DNA of 64,000 nt from Leptobrachium leishanense (taxonomy: Eukaryota > Chordata > Amphibia > Anura > Megophryidae), in assembly GCA_009667805.1 (NCBI GenBank), contig CM019063.1, positions 410,850,626-410,914,625 of the forward strand. Direction: 5' to 3'. The notes beneath the pieces are model-generated. The model was given only the letters and a program-made list of their open reading frames with translations. It was not told the DNA's origin and did no database searches. Each line of letters begins with the position of its first letter. The first letter of the stretch is position 1. The translations under genes were made by a program, and so were the position numbers. Shown in pieces: positions 13,901-27,308 of the stretch.

Positions 13901-16900
13901 GTATAACTCATTCTGCCGCTTTGCATTACAATGTAACTACATGACTCACCATTGTGACATGTTAAAGGAGCTAAACTGGCCATCGCTGGAGTCTAAACGC
14001 TCCCTTCTCCTTTCCAGCCTGATGTTTAAGAGCTTTTCTGGGAAGCTGCCACCCTACCTGAATAGACTGCTTCCCCCAGCAGCTCCCTCCTCCTATAACC
14101 TTTGATTCAGGACCAGCACCTTACTTGCAATACCACAATACAAAAAGACAGTAGCTCGATCCTCATTTTCCCACAGAGCACCACAATTATGGAATAACCT
14201 CCCAGACACCATCAAATCTTCCCCCAGTCTTAAGTCACTCAATACTCAAGAGCTCCCTATTAACATACCTCAATACAGAATGCACCTGTAAACATGTAAC
14301 ATAGTGACTATTTCCTACATATTTATTTTCTGTTAATCTGTATATTTGTGTTGTGTTTTTTTTTTAATATCTTGCATTTTATTACTTTGTATTTCTGTAA
14401 CTGTAACACTTCAATGTTCTTGAACCCAGGACTTAATTGAAAACGAGAGAAATCTCAATGTATCCTTCCTGCTAAAATCCTTTATCAATAAATAAATAAA
14501 TAGCTGGGGGGATCTCCCTTTCACTGGCCTGGCAAGGCCTGGGTGACTTTGCTAAAATACATAAATCAAATTTTTACCTTTCTAAACTGGGGGGGGTGGG
14601 TAGTATGGAGCTGCCAGGGTTTGATGGGGGAATTACAGAAATGACTGGGACGCTGAATGATTTAATGCCGCTTTATGGCTTTAACCCCCCCCCCCCACCC
14701 CAGTATTCCCTGAATTATTAAATCATGGTGAAAAAACTAACATTTTCCTAATTTCTTTCATACCTTCAGTGAGGCGCTTCCTATTTAAAGGCACACCCTG
14801 TGAAATATAAGTGACAGTAATTCTGTGCCCTCCGGAGTCATTAATCCTCTGTGTCTCCGTTACCGACTGTGTTATGTGTGTATGTGGAAATGTGTCTGTA
14901 TGTGGATGTGTGTGTGACGGTATGTAGATGTGTGGGACAGTGGGCCTTGATATGTGGCGCTCTGTGATATGCTTATACACACCATGTTTTTTTGGGGGTG
15001 GGGGCAGCAATTCATCCTTCGCTCCAGGCAGCACAGTGGCTTGGGCCGGCCCTGACAGGGCACCTAGTTTGGGGTAAAGTTTAGATGAGAGTTTTTCGAT
15101 GTGGGGGCCAAAGGATAGATTAGGGTCCAACCACATACCTAGATATTTGAGAGAAGTGACTGGTCAGCGTGCCATTTGATTTTGTCCCCACACATAGATG
15201 GGGATTTTGCAATTTGTGTAGTTTAGGTGCTGTTCCAAAGAGCATCGTTACAGTTTTGTCAGCATTTAGAAATAGTTTGTTATCTTTGATCCACTTTTCT
15301 ACCTCTGTGAATGGTTCTTGCAGCATGGCCTCCAGCTGCGGGAGAGTTGGTTTGCTGGTATAGATCACAGTGTCGTCTGCGTACATGTGTACAGTTCAGG
15401 CTTTGCAGACATTGGGCAGATCATTTACGAATATTGTGAATAGCAGGGGACCGAGTATCGAGGCTTGGGGTTCACCGCATGTGACTGGGAGGGGGAGGGA
15501 AGTGCTGTCAGAAATGGACACAGATTGTGACCGATCAGACATATATGATTGAAACCAGGTTAGCGTGCGATCACCAATACCAGAGTTTTTAACTTTTTGT
15601 AATAAGATGCCATAATCGTGTATAGTAAAATTTAAGGGATACTCTAGGTAGCACAACATCTTCAGCTTATAAGATTGTCTTAAGAATCCTAAGGCCTGTG
15701 TCAGACGAAGTCCGTGTTGCCGCACCGTTTAACGTCCGTCGTAGCATAGAATTATGAGCAATAGAGACCCACACACTAAATGCGTCCCCACCGAGCTGCG
15801 CACACACAACGCATGTGGCAAACTGACGCAAGTTAGGCAAGAACGGAAAATCGCTAGGACGGACACGCAGGGTGCGCTACGTCCGCATAGCGTTCTGTGT
15901 GAGTGATGAGGAGATAGACGCAGCGCATTTGCGACGTCCAGCACCTTGACGCTTTTCATCTCCTGCACCAATTTCTATTTCCCATGATTCCCTTTTTTGT
16001 TCTACATCCGTCAAGAAAATCGGATCGTGTGGTGTCTGCAGTATCGTCCGTCAGTACGTCCGTCCGTTGTGCACGCACGCACAGTGCGCTCAGAATTCGC
16101 TCGTCTGACATTAGCCTAAACAGTTCATTTTATTTTGTGAAAAGTGACTGCAAAGTTGATAACTCCACCCAGAAACGTGTTGATCATGTCCAGAGGATTA
16201 CCTTTCCTTGGTCAAACGCAAAAAACAATTCATAGTATAGGTGAGAAATCCACCTTTTTTATGTTGTTGTATAGGTACCAACTCCACCCCCCCCCCCCGG
16301 CTACCTCTTGTTTCATATACCTCTGTCCCTTGGCTGTCTGGCTGAGCACTTGTTTCAAGTGCTGTTTTAGCAGGACAATTATCCTACGGGCAGGGCCATC
16401 TGCACCTAATGTATCTTTATTATGTCTCATGTTTGTGCTTACCCCATTGTAAAGCGCTACGGAATATGTTGGCGCTGTATACGTAACTGTAACGGTAGGT
16501 AATTTTTGCTGTTTTCATTTTATAATAATGTGGGGGAATAGGTGTCTTTGTAGGTAATTGAAGATGTTAGTGTTTGTGGGAGCAGAGTCACAATCTACAG
16601 GACTAAAGGAAACTCCTCATTCCATTTGAGCAATTAAGGAATTAAATAATCGAGGTTTGGGAAGGTGAATTCTGCAAAGTATGGAAAATAGTTCCCTTGC
16701 AGAGCAAAAATGTAACCCTCCAGCTGTAGGAAAGGCTTAACTCTTTGAATGCCAGGTAAAGAAGGTATACATCAACATGTTAAGTACATATCAGTAGGTA
16801 GTGGATCACAACTGGAAGATACAGGTGTCTTGAATACTATACGTCTCAATGTGAACAGGCATATCCTGTTGAGTGTGGATTAGAACCTTGGAAGGCTGTC

Positions 16901-19900
16901 ACAACTGACAGTCTTCTGGGCATATGGGCATTTTATGTTTTGGAAGGCGATCACAGCTGCTAGGACAGTCTAGGTAGGAGCATATGGAGTGCCACTAAGC
17001 ATGTATGGTATGACCTAGTAACAAATTAAATTTTATCAAGTGACATTTCAACAGACCTTTCTGGGCTCCAGAGGGTAAGTGAACACAAAAGGGCCTATTC
17101 ACAATTGCATGCAGTTTCACTGCTTTGTGTTTCACAGCAATTTGCAGCATTTTGGCAGATTCAATTACGCCGAAAATACGGTGAGTTCACTATTTGGCGA
17201 ATGTTCACTGTATTTTTCCAGAATTGGAGTCGCCAAAGCAGTTATCAGACATTGGCAAAAAACGCTGAATTCCGCCAAATTCCACCGACCTGCAAAAAAA
17301 TTATAGAATAGATCTTTTAAAAAAAAGTATGCTAAAGGTCTGTTACAAAATAAGTATTTTTTTAAAAAAATAAAAGCCAAAAATGTTGTCTAAAAAATAC
17401 AAAAAGGTGATAAAAAAAAGTTCTTTGCAAAATATGAAACTAATAAATTTATTTAAAGAAAAATAAAAAATAAATTGTACATTGAAACCTAATGGGATTC
17501 GCCTGTTTAAACTGGTCTAATTGAAACGCAGAAAATCAAGGCATTTCACTGGAATTTCTGTGAATATAAGACACAATAGTCTTCTATGGAGCAATTTCGG
17601 TGCCACCAAACTGTGGCGAATTGCAACGTATTTTGCTGTCAATTCGCCAATGTAACAGATCTCCGTACCCCGACTGGGTCACATCTGTTAGTGCAGCTTC
17701 CTTGCTGGACCCTCGTGCTCTTCCCAGCAGGCTTTCATGCCTTTCTGCAGTCCTTAGACAAAGCTTAAGGACGGGTACGCATAAAGAGCCTTGTTAGCAT
17801 CCCCCAGAAAGAAGACAACGCTGTCGATCTGTGACTTTTGAATAGCAAAAGCCCCATCATCATAATCCCTCCCCTATCATGATGTTGTGAGTTTCTGATT
17901 TTTGTGAAGTTTCCTCAGTATGCTTCTTGGAGTGTGAGACATAATCAGACCTGGTACAGACAGGTAGATAAACATTGCTCCACATTTCTAGACTGGATAG
18001 AACAGTGTCATTCAGTGATGGTAAACAGGATTACAGTCTAAGGCATCAGATAATGGGGCAGTGTTTGCCCGACTGGACAGATCAACAAAAGACCACTTAA
18101 GAATGCAACAGATATTAACACATTGCTGTGAGGTGATGCTGGAAAAGGCCAAAATAATCCACGCAGTAATCCTATCAACAGTTATCAATTGATACACCTA
18201 GACCATGACTAGACCGACATCAACATTATTCATACAGAACACAGATTACACAAACATCCTGCACCCTACAGGCATGGGGTGATTTCAACATGAGAGGGCA
18301 GGGAAATAATGCAAAATGTCAGGTCTGCACCTCCCAAATACATATCTAGGCCCATGTACTTCAAGTTTAAAGTGACGCACGTCACAGCCAATATTTGGTG
18401 TACTGGCCCGAAATTACACCGAACAGTGAAATTCACCATCCGGTGCAATTTAGGCCAATTTCGGAGGTTAGTGAATAACCTCTATAGTCAGTGCTGGACC
18501 TTTACCGGGACTGATTTGCCACTCCATGTCGGTGAGGAGGCGAGTGGAAAGTTTGAGCCCTGTTGTGCATGTTTTTTATATAACAAAATTACACAAATCT
18601 TTTTTATATTTCCATGTGATGTCAGTTCGTTTACACAATATTAGCATTTTATTTATATTATTCAGTAAGGGAACAGTATTAAATTAGTATAGTGGCTGTA
18701 ACCCTAAAACAAGTGCTTTATTGCGCTTCTTTGTCTTGGGTAAATCCAGATTAGCTGCCGTTAATCCATGCCATGAAATCTACTCTTGTTCTTTTTAAAA
18801 CCAGATTAACCATCTTTGCAACCGGCAGTAAGGGATGTCCCTATTCCTCTTAAAGTAACCTATTGCTCTGTTTCATCAGCATTAATGCCTGTGTTATTGC
18901 TGTGAACGCCAACCTATACTGAGGGGTATTTTTGGGGGTTATAAAACAAAACAAATAAACGAAGAACAAAACAAAAACCCACATACATACATGAGCATCT
19001 AGATTACAGGTCTTGCTGGAGGAGGAATTAATGTTATCGTTTTGAAAGCTTATTTCCTTTCGAGTACAATATGGGAAGATTTGCTATAATAATAATAAAG
19101 GTACTTGTGTAAAATTTTAAACTTTTTTTTTATTAGTTTAAATGTTGTATACCACCATCCTGATACTGTTTTTATCATGGCAAAAGGATATTTGGAGATT
19201 CTAGGCCCTTTCATACGTCTTTACAAACCAATGGCTCAGATAAGAGACTCGGGACTGGGAAAGGTATTGCTAAACAAGTGTTGGGACTGGAAAACTGAGA
19301 AACAACAACAAAAAAGCCAAATTGTTCAGGTTGTTTTTCACTAACCTCTTGATTGTAAGCTCTCGACAGGGTCCTCTCTCCTACTGTTCTGTGTGTGTGT
19401 ACATTTGTTGTTCTGTCTCTCCCATTGTACAGCACTAAGGAATTTGTTGGCGCTTTATAAACTCTTGTAACTTTAACTCTTTTCCCGCAGGCCTTCTGGA
19501 TGACGATGGCTTGCCCCACGGATTTTGCACTGTCAGCTACAGCTCCACTGACAGATTCCAGGGGCACTTTGTGCACGGGGAGAAAAATGGGCGTGGAAAA
19601 TTCTTTTTCTTCGATGGCAGGTAAAGATCTGGTTTTTCCATTCCTTCGTACAGAGTTACCATGAAGCATCTTATAATTAGAAAGTGATTTGAACCAGTTA
19701 CTTAATTAGAAGAAAAAAGAAAGCAAGGAATACTCATTATGGGCATGCAAACTGTATAGTCTCCCATCTGAAGGTTTGTGTTGGAACATTTTCTCCCTCG
19801 ATTAGAAGTGGCATAATCTTTCTTCCCATAGTTCTATAGTTTTGGGGGGGATTTTTGGTTTGTATTTTTTTTTTTTTTTTTTATATTGGAATATGGCAGT

Positions 19901-22900
19901 GAGGTTTCTACAGGTGCTTTGCATGAAAAGTTTACAAAAACACTAACAGGTCTATTCAAAGAAAGGTGAAACTCAGGAGAATGACTGGAGAAGTGAAAAT
20001 TCTCTGTCAAACCAGAAAAATTCTCCCTTTCCTAATCGGCTGTTTGGTTTAGATTGTTCACGTCTCCTGCCAGTTCTCCTGGTTTTCACCTTTCTCTGAA
20101 CAACCCTGTAACAATTCACTCTCATGTAAATATATATAATGTGTGGTTTAGTCGTTACTTTATAACACATGCGAGCACACACAAAAATGCAGTGTATACG
20201 GGGGCCGGCTGCTGCAATTTAAAAATAACCTGTTACACGATCTCCCAAGTTCGCCGGCCACCAGCATATGTGAGAGAAAGAGGCTCCGGGACCTGCAAAA
20301 TTTTACATACAGCCTTGTCTGATCTTGCGGGAGCGTGGCTGAGAGTCCCGGAGAGTACTAACAGATTCTGGCGGCTGCGAGTCCTGCTAGCTCACATACG
20401 CTAGCGGCCACTCACAAGTACACACCCACCCTGCGAACTAGTGTGAGCTTGTGCAACGTTTTTTGTTTTTGTTTCTTTCCTTCCTATTGCAGCGACTGGC
20501 TCAGCCCTCAGATACCGCGGCTCACCGGGAAATATACGGATGGGCTTGTCTGGTGCTGACGGAGCCCCCGGGCAATAGGAGAACATGGACCCCTTTTGCC
20601 CTGCCAAAATAAGAATCCGCCTTGGGTGTCAGTATCTTTTAGTTATGCCTTTTGAATATTTAGTTGATTTTTTTTTTAAGGTAATTTCAGTGACTCATTA
20701 TTGCCCTATCACATGTTTTGGATTATATTGCGAATCCGTAAAAAAAAATAAATAAGTACAAATAAAAATAATTTCATAGTTATTGCCCATCACTTCCTTG
20801 GTGTCTTGCAGTATGAATGCAGTTGGCACATTCATTCTTGTGGTCAAGATTTCACACAGCCTGTGCTATCCTGAATGTTTTGGTACGACGCAAAAAGTAT
20901 CTATGCCCACTTTATGTAAATGCTGAGTGAGACCTGGGAATATTTTCACAGGCAGAGAATTAATCATGTAATAATGTATCTAAATCCTCTCTGTTTACAC
21001 CAGTAAAATCAAACAAATAAACAGATCTAGATCGTGTACCTAGTGCATTATGTAGATACTGCTTTTAAAATATATGCATTACAAGATATTTTTCCCCTTT
21101 GCAGACTTTTTTTTCTTGCCAACAACTTTGGTCACCCTTAGCATCTGAGAGGCCCTGAGGGAGTCAGATTCAGGCATGGACTGGCCTTCAGGTGCACAAG
21201 GAATTTTCCCAGTTGGCCGATGGCCTTGTTGACTGGTGCTCCGTGCAGGCTGTGGCCTGGGGGTGGCTGCTCGAACTCAGAAACAGCCGCTTAGTTAATT
21301 TACCCCCTCTATCGCGCGGGTCATGTACCCGTGAGCAGCTGCCTTCATCTGTGCTTGAACGTGGCTCCCGTACTCTCGGCTGCGCTCCAACGAGATTGTA
21401 TAGAGACAGATGTAACATCTCGCAGAAGCGCAGCCTAGCGTACGAGGGCCTCGTTCAGGCGGCCACTCACAGGTATGCGGGCAGGGTAAATTAACTAAGT
21501 GGTTGTTTCTGGATTTGCCTACACGGGCCGCCTTGTGTAAATAATTTAATAAAAACGAGGGATGAGGTAAAAAAATTTGGGAGTAGACTGAAATAATAAA
21601 TAAAATGGGGGTGTGGAAGTAATAGAATTCGAGGTGTGGAAATAATGGGGCATATGGAAGTAATAAATTTAGGTGGGAGGATGAGAAAATAATTGTAAGG
21701 GGAAATAATAATAAAATGGGAAGGAATGTGTAATAAAACAGGGGCATAAAATGAGGGAAAAAGTGGTTTATAGGGGTGCATATCGAGGTGTGTGTTTCTG
21801 TATCGTGGTAGACAAAACTGGACTGCTCGCTTCAAAACGCAGGGGCGTATTGTTTTTTTTGTGTGTCCCGGTCTGGGCCTGGTCAGATGTGTGGACTCCA
21901 AGAAACCACACACAGTTCATTATTGATAATCAAACCACTTTTAACCCTTTCGCTGCGGATGACGTGTAGGGATGTCCACATGTGTTACTGCTGTGTGCAG
22001 AGGGCATCCCCCACACGTCATCAGTTCTCGGCTTCCTCCTGCCCAATAACTTCCTTGAAGTCATCCCTCTGGGTTTATACCCCTCCAGATGCACTGACTT
22101 TATTCCGCCAGGAGTGATGACGTCAGTTTAAGGTGCAACCTCCCCCCCCCCCCAAGAGCAGAAGGAGTGCATAAAAGGCGAGGGCTGCGGTCCTTTGGAC
22201 CCCTCTATCTCCCCATCGCCAAAGGGTACCTGGTCAAGAGAGGCAACGCTGTAAAGTTCACAGTCTGACCTTTCCAGCGATGCCTCTCTTTAACCCCTTA
22301 GGTGACAGGCCGTGATCCAGCACCAATCTGCGCCGGATTGCGTCCTACTTCGAGTGCGGCCTGACTTCTTAGATGTCAACCCCACCTTCGGGGAATCCCC
22401 TCGTTAACCCCACCTTCAGGGAATCCTCGTCAACTGACATTGTCGCGCAATTCTTTTAATTGCTGTGATGTGCGAATGGCTTCTGCAATAATAAAATTAT
22501 GTGTATATATATATATATATATATATACACCCCATATCATGCCCACTCAGAGCAGAACTTGAAATCGCCACTGTGACAGGCTGGGTGGGAGGGATCTACA
22601 GGACACAGCGCATGCACCGTGTGCTGCAGATCCTGCGGCTCCTCTCATCACGCCGCCAGGTGAGAAAGTTGGATTTTTTTTCCAACTCCCGTCGCTCAGC
22701 GCCGCATCGTGATGCAGCCTCAGTGAGGGAGATGGAAAAACCTGGACACACTGAGCGCACGGCACCGCCTACAGGCGCTGCGCGTCGCATTGTGCTTAGT
22801 GGATCTCAGGCTTTAAAGTGTAAGCCCACCCGCCACCTCTGTGTCAGGTGGGTCCTACCTAATGAAACCAAGAGCTGCTCTAAGCAACATCCTCATGCTG

Positions 22901-25900
22901 CTTCTGAGCCAAGAGAGAGACTGGGTTTATATTTATACCCTCACCAGGAGCTACATGGTAAGCGCAAATGACCATCTCTTTTTCTTGTTGTTTTGTTTTA
23001 TACAAGAAGCAGGCTGGATACTTCTGGTCTACACAGCCATCCGATTCCTAATAGGGCAGGGATGGCGAACCTTTTTGAGCCCGAGTGCCCAAACTGGATC
23101 GCTGAACCAACTTATGTGTCTCAAAGTGCCAACCCTGCAATTAGACCTGAATACGGATTTTTAGAAAAAACACTTCATACGACTGTTTGAACTAATTATT
23201 TGCTTAAGTTTTAAAAGAAAAATACAGTATAAGATGAATATATTGCCCCTAGCTCACACGTGGCTATAATTGCCCCCAGCTCACACGTGGCTATAATTGC
23301 CCCCAGCTCACACGTGGCTATAATTGCCCCCAGCTCACACGTGGCTATAATTGCCCCCAGCTCACACGTGGCTATAATTGCCCCCAGCTCACACGTGGCT
23401 ATAATTGCCCCCAGCTCACACGTGGCTATAATTGCCCCCAGCTCACACGTAGCTATATTTGCCCCTAGCTCACACGTGGCTATATTTGCCCCAAGCTCAC
23501 ACGTGGATATATGTTGGCCCCAGCTCACACGTGGATATATGTTGGCCCCAGCTCACACGTGGATATATGTTGGCCCCAGCTCACACGTGGATATATGTTG
23601 GCCCCAGCTCACACGTGGATATATGTTGGCCCCAGCTCACACGTGGATATATGTTGGCCCCAGCTCACACGTGGATATATGTTGGCCCCAGCTCACACGT
23701 GGATATATGTTGGCCCCAGCTCACACGTGGATATATGTTGGCCCCAGCTCACACATGGATATATGTTGGCCCCCTGCTCAGTTGGTCCTCCCGCCTGCCA
23801 GGCGCGTCTCAGCAAGCCTCTTCCTCCCAGCATGCGCCACCAAAGGATGTTGCCTGGCCCCTCGTTGAGATCCACCAGCCGCGATCTCGCGAGATCGCGG
23901 CGTTAACTCCGCGAGATTGCAGCTGGTGGACCTCAACGAGCAGCATCATTTGCCAGCGCGCACTGGGAGGAAGAAGCTTGCTCGGAGCGGCAGTGAAGCA
24001 AGCCTATGGCTCGCGTGCCGACACTGTCGGCCCCACGTGCCATAGGTTCGCCATCACTGTAATAGGGTATAGGCGCAAAAGTTTTTTCTGCACATGTAGC
24101 ACGCCTTGTCTAAAACCTTTCCTGTCTATAAATGTTTTTTATTACTGGTCTGAATGCCTGGGGTAACGTTTACAGTACTGTATCCCCCTTTATTTATTTT
24201 TATATTATTTTTTTTTTTGTCCTTCAACATAGCACTTTAGAGGGATTTTATGTGGATGATGCTTTGCAAGGTCTTGGTGTGTACACCTATGAGGATGGAG
24301 GGGCCCTTCATGGTAACTATATAGATGGTGAGCTGAATGGACTGTCTCAGGAGTTTGACCCAGATGGAAAATTGATTTTCAAAGGCCAATACAAAGACAA
24401 TATTCGCAATGGAGTCTGTTGGATCTACCATCTGGTAAGATTTCTACAAGCTCTTCATGTTGTCTCAAGCTTTTAGATGAAGCCACTATTCATGTAGTTA
24501 TTGTAATAACTGAATGTCAGTCTCCTACGTTTGAATAGAAGCCAATATATTTGTTTTACTACAAAGTTAAAAGGCTGTGCAGATGGCACAAGTTTCTTAT
24601 TTGTCCTCCTAGAAATTTCAAAAAAGTATACATACAGTAGTAATTATTTATTAATCACACATTGCTGGCTGAGCCCTTGGGGGTAACCCAAAAAAATAGA
24701 TATCAAAGAACGAGGGGATGTTCCATTCGTGTCCATGCAGAAGGGCTCACACAATTTGTTGCAGATCTAACATCAATATTTCTAAACACAGGAATGTCTG
24801 TAATCCAAAAAAAACCCACCCTTTATCTAAAACCACACTTTATTGGAAAGGCAGGGAGTTGGCCCTGAAATATTGATGTTAGATCTGCAAGAAATTGATT
24901 TGTGTGAGCCCTTCTGGATGGACACGAATGGGACATCCACTCGTTGTTTAATCCTTTGGGGGTTTTTTTTATTCTCCTGGTTCATTCTTTTACAGGATGG
25001 AGGAAGCCTTGTTGGAGAAGTGAATGAAGATGGCGATATGACTGGAGATAAGATCGCCTATGTTTACCCAGATAGAAGGACGGCACTTTATGGAAGGTTT
25101 ATTGATGCAGAAATGATGGAGGGAAAGTTGTGCTTTCTCACATCAGTAGAGGAAGGAAAGCCATACTTTGAAATGGTTCCGGACGGTGTGTATATTCTGT
25201 GAAATTACTTTCCAGTGCCTGATTTACCTGCTTTTTGTGTTTACATAAACACACCTGCCTATATAACCGGTTACTGCTCTGTAAACACTGTGTTTGTTTT
25301 AAATTCACAGCCTATGAATACTTTCATTCCTGTTTGCACCAAAGCAGAACAAGTGCTCGGCATTTCAGCTGCTCTATATGAACAAAGTAATAAAGTGATT
25401 AATATAGGGAGTCAGTCTGGACCGCGTCTTCCATGTGTCTAGCCTGCGGTGCTGCATGAAGAAGTGAGAAATCTCTGCTGGTTTCACAGCATTGTAACCT
25501 GGTTATAGAAACCAAAAGGTGGCTCAGAATCACTCCTGAGATTTCAAAAATAGTACTGTAAACTGACACAATACATCGATGGTGACCTCCACGGCCAGTG
25601 CTCGTATATTCTTCAGTTTGTTGTATATAGAGCTGGAAGTAATTTTAAAGCATTGTCCATAAACCTGAAAGCTCTGAATTAAAGTCAATTTTATCGTAAT
25701 CACCTTTTGTATGTAGACCTCTTCCTTTAGACTCCAGGACCTAAATCACACATAACATTGTGTGAGCCAATTTAAATTGGTGCTTGATAAGGTTTGATAA
25801 GATTGATCTGGGGCCATGTACTTGTGGGGTTTTACTTCTGTCTCTTTACTAAAGTATTTTTCACAAATCCACCTACGAACCTTTGCCTGGTTCCTAAAAA

Positions 25901-27277
25901 TGTGCAGTTAAGAAAAAAAATTAAAATATATATATATACACACTCTCTTAAGCCCTGATTTATGTCGTAAGATACAATACACATTTCATGTAGGGCTTAG
26001 CGATTTTCTTTGAGGGTTTTTTTTCAATGATTTAATCTAATTTCTGACAATCAAGGAATCTAGATTTATTTATTATTTTCTTTCCAATTGTTGGAGCATA
26101 GTTCCGAATATCAGCAGAGAAGTACCGACGTGTTTGGCCGGCAGCTCTGCTCTGCTGATGCTCTGGCGGAACATCCATCCAAATTTCTTGGTTTGTGAAA
26201 ATGTAAAATCAAAGTCTACTCCAATAAATCATAGGAAACCACCCAACCCTAATTTCAGATAATCGGAATTAACGCACCTTTCTCATGGTATCCCTCCAAA
26301 TGAGCTAACTCCTCTTTGCTGGCCCAGTGTCTGTGCCTCCTTCGTTGGAGTGTAGAGCTTGTGGTGTATTGCCATGCATCTGGAAAACTTCCAATAAGCC
26401 GTATCCAAATTGCAAACATTTTATTGCCTTTTAAGCTTGAATAAAATCTATTGATTTTTGGGTTTTCTCCATGCTCCTCTTGCATAAATAAATAGATATA
26501 AGCCATGAAGTCTTCTAGTGTAACCCAGTCCACGCAGCCAGGAAACCCAAAAGCTAATATTGTTGATTATATGAAATGTTGTAGAGATGCAGATTGACCA
26601 TAAAACGAGAAATCACTGTATGACCCATTACACCTGGTGATATGTAGAGGCCTAGTAGGTAGTCATCACCGCTTTGCCACTTATGGATAGCCTGTGCTCC
26701 CTGTCACTTCACGAATTTCTATGGGAAGAAGTTGTTCAGCTTGTTAAGTCTATTTAGTGTCTCTGCAGAAAGGAGAATATCCCAGGTTATACGAATTTGT
26801 TCATTTTTTTTTCCTCCCCAGGCAAGGTTTACTCTTTTGATAAATCCACTCCATCGTGTATTTCTACAAATCCCATGCTTCCTGACCCATACGAATTGGA
26901 AAGGTAAGTGTTCATATAATTTGTCTTTTCTGCTTTATTGAAAACTAATCACATGTAGTTTTTAAGGAATACATTGAATTTTTGAGCAATTAAAATATTT
27001 TTATATATAAACACTTGTATGTCATGGTTGTTCTTGTGATGTGCTGCAATCAAGGGAAACCAAACCCATAATTTCAACCCATTAACATGCAATTAGCTAG
27101 GGATGCACTGATACCACCTTTTTAAGTACGAGTACCGATACTTTTTAAAAAGTACTCACCGATACTTTTATTTTATGTCATGTGACCGCTTTCCAATAAG
27201 AACAGACCTCATATAAAAATGCCCCCAGCTCACCTGTATATATCCCCCCCCGATTGTGTGTGTGTATATATATATAA

Positions 27278-27308
<31 letters not shown>

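Noticed and set aside
23467..23775. Regular 28-bp repeats as a CRISPR array
   Set aside because: Units are contiguous with no spacers, and the context is a eukaryotic transposon.
23260..24166. Open frames of 202, 235 and 131 codons rich in AIIAPSSHV or [10 protein letters not shown] repeats
   Set aside because: Translations of the 27/28-bp minisatellite in the element at 23057-24059.
25186..25202. Reading SETD7 exon 4 on to the stop at 25200
   Set aside because: The consensus donor at 25186 and a phase-matched exon 5 restore the known SETD7 sequence. The read-through would truncate the SET domain.
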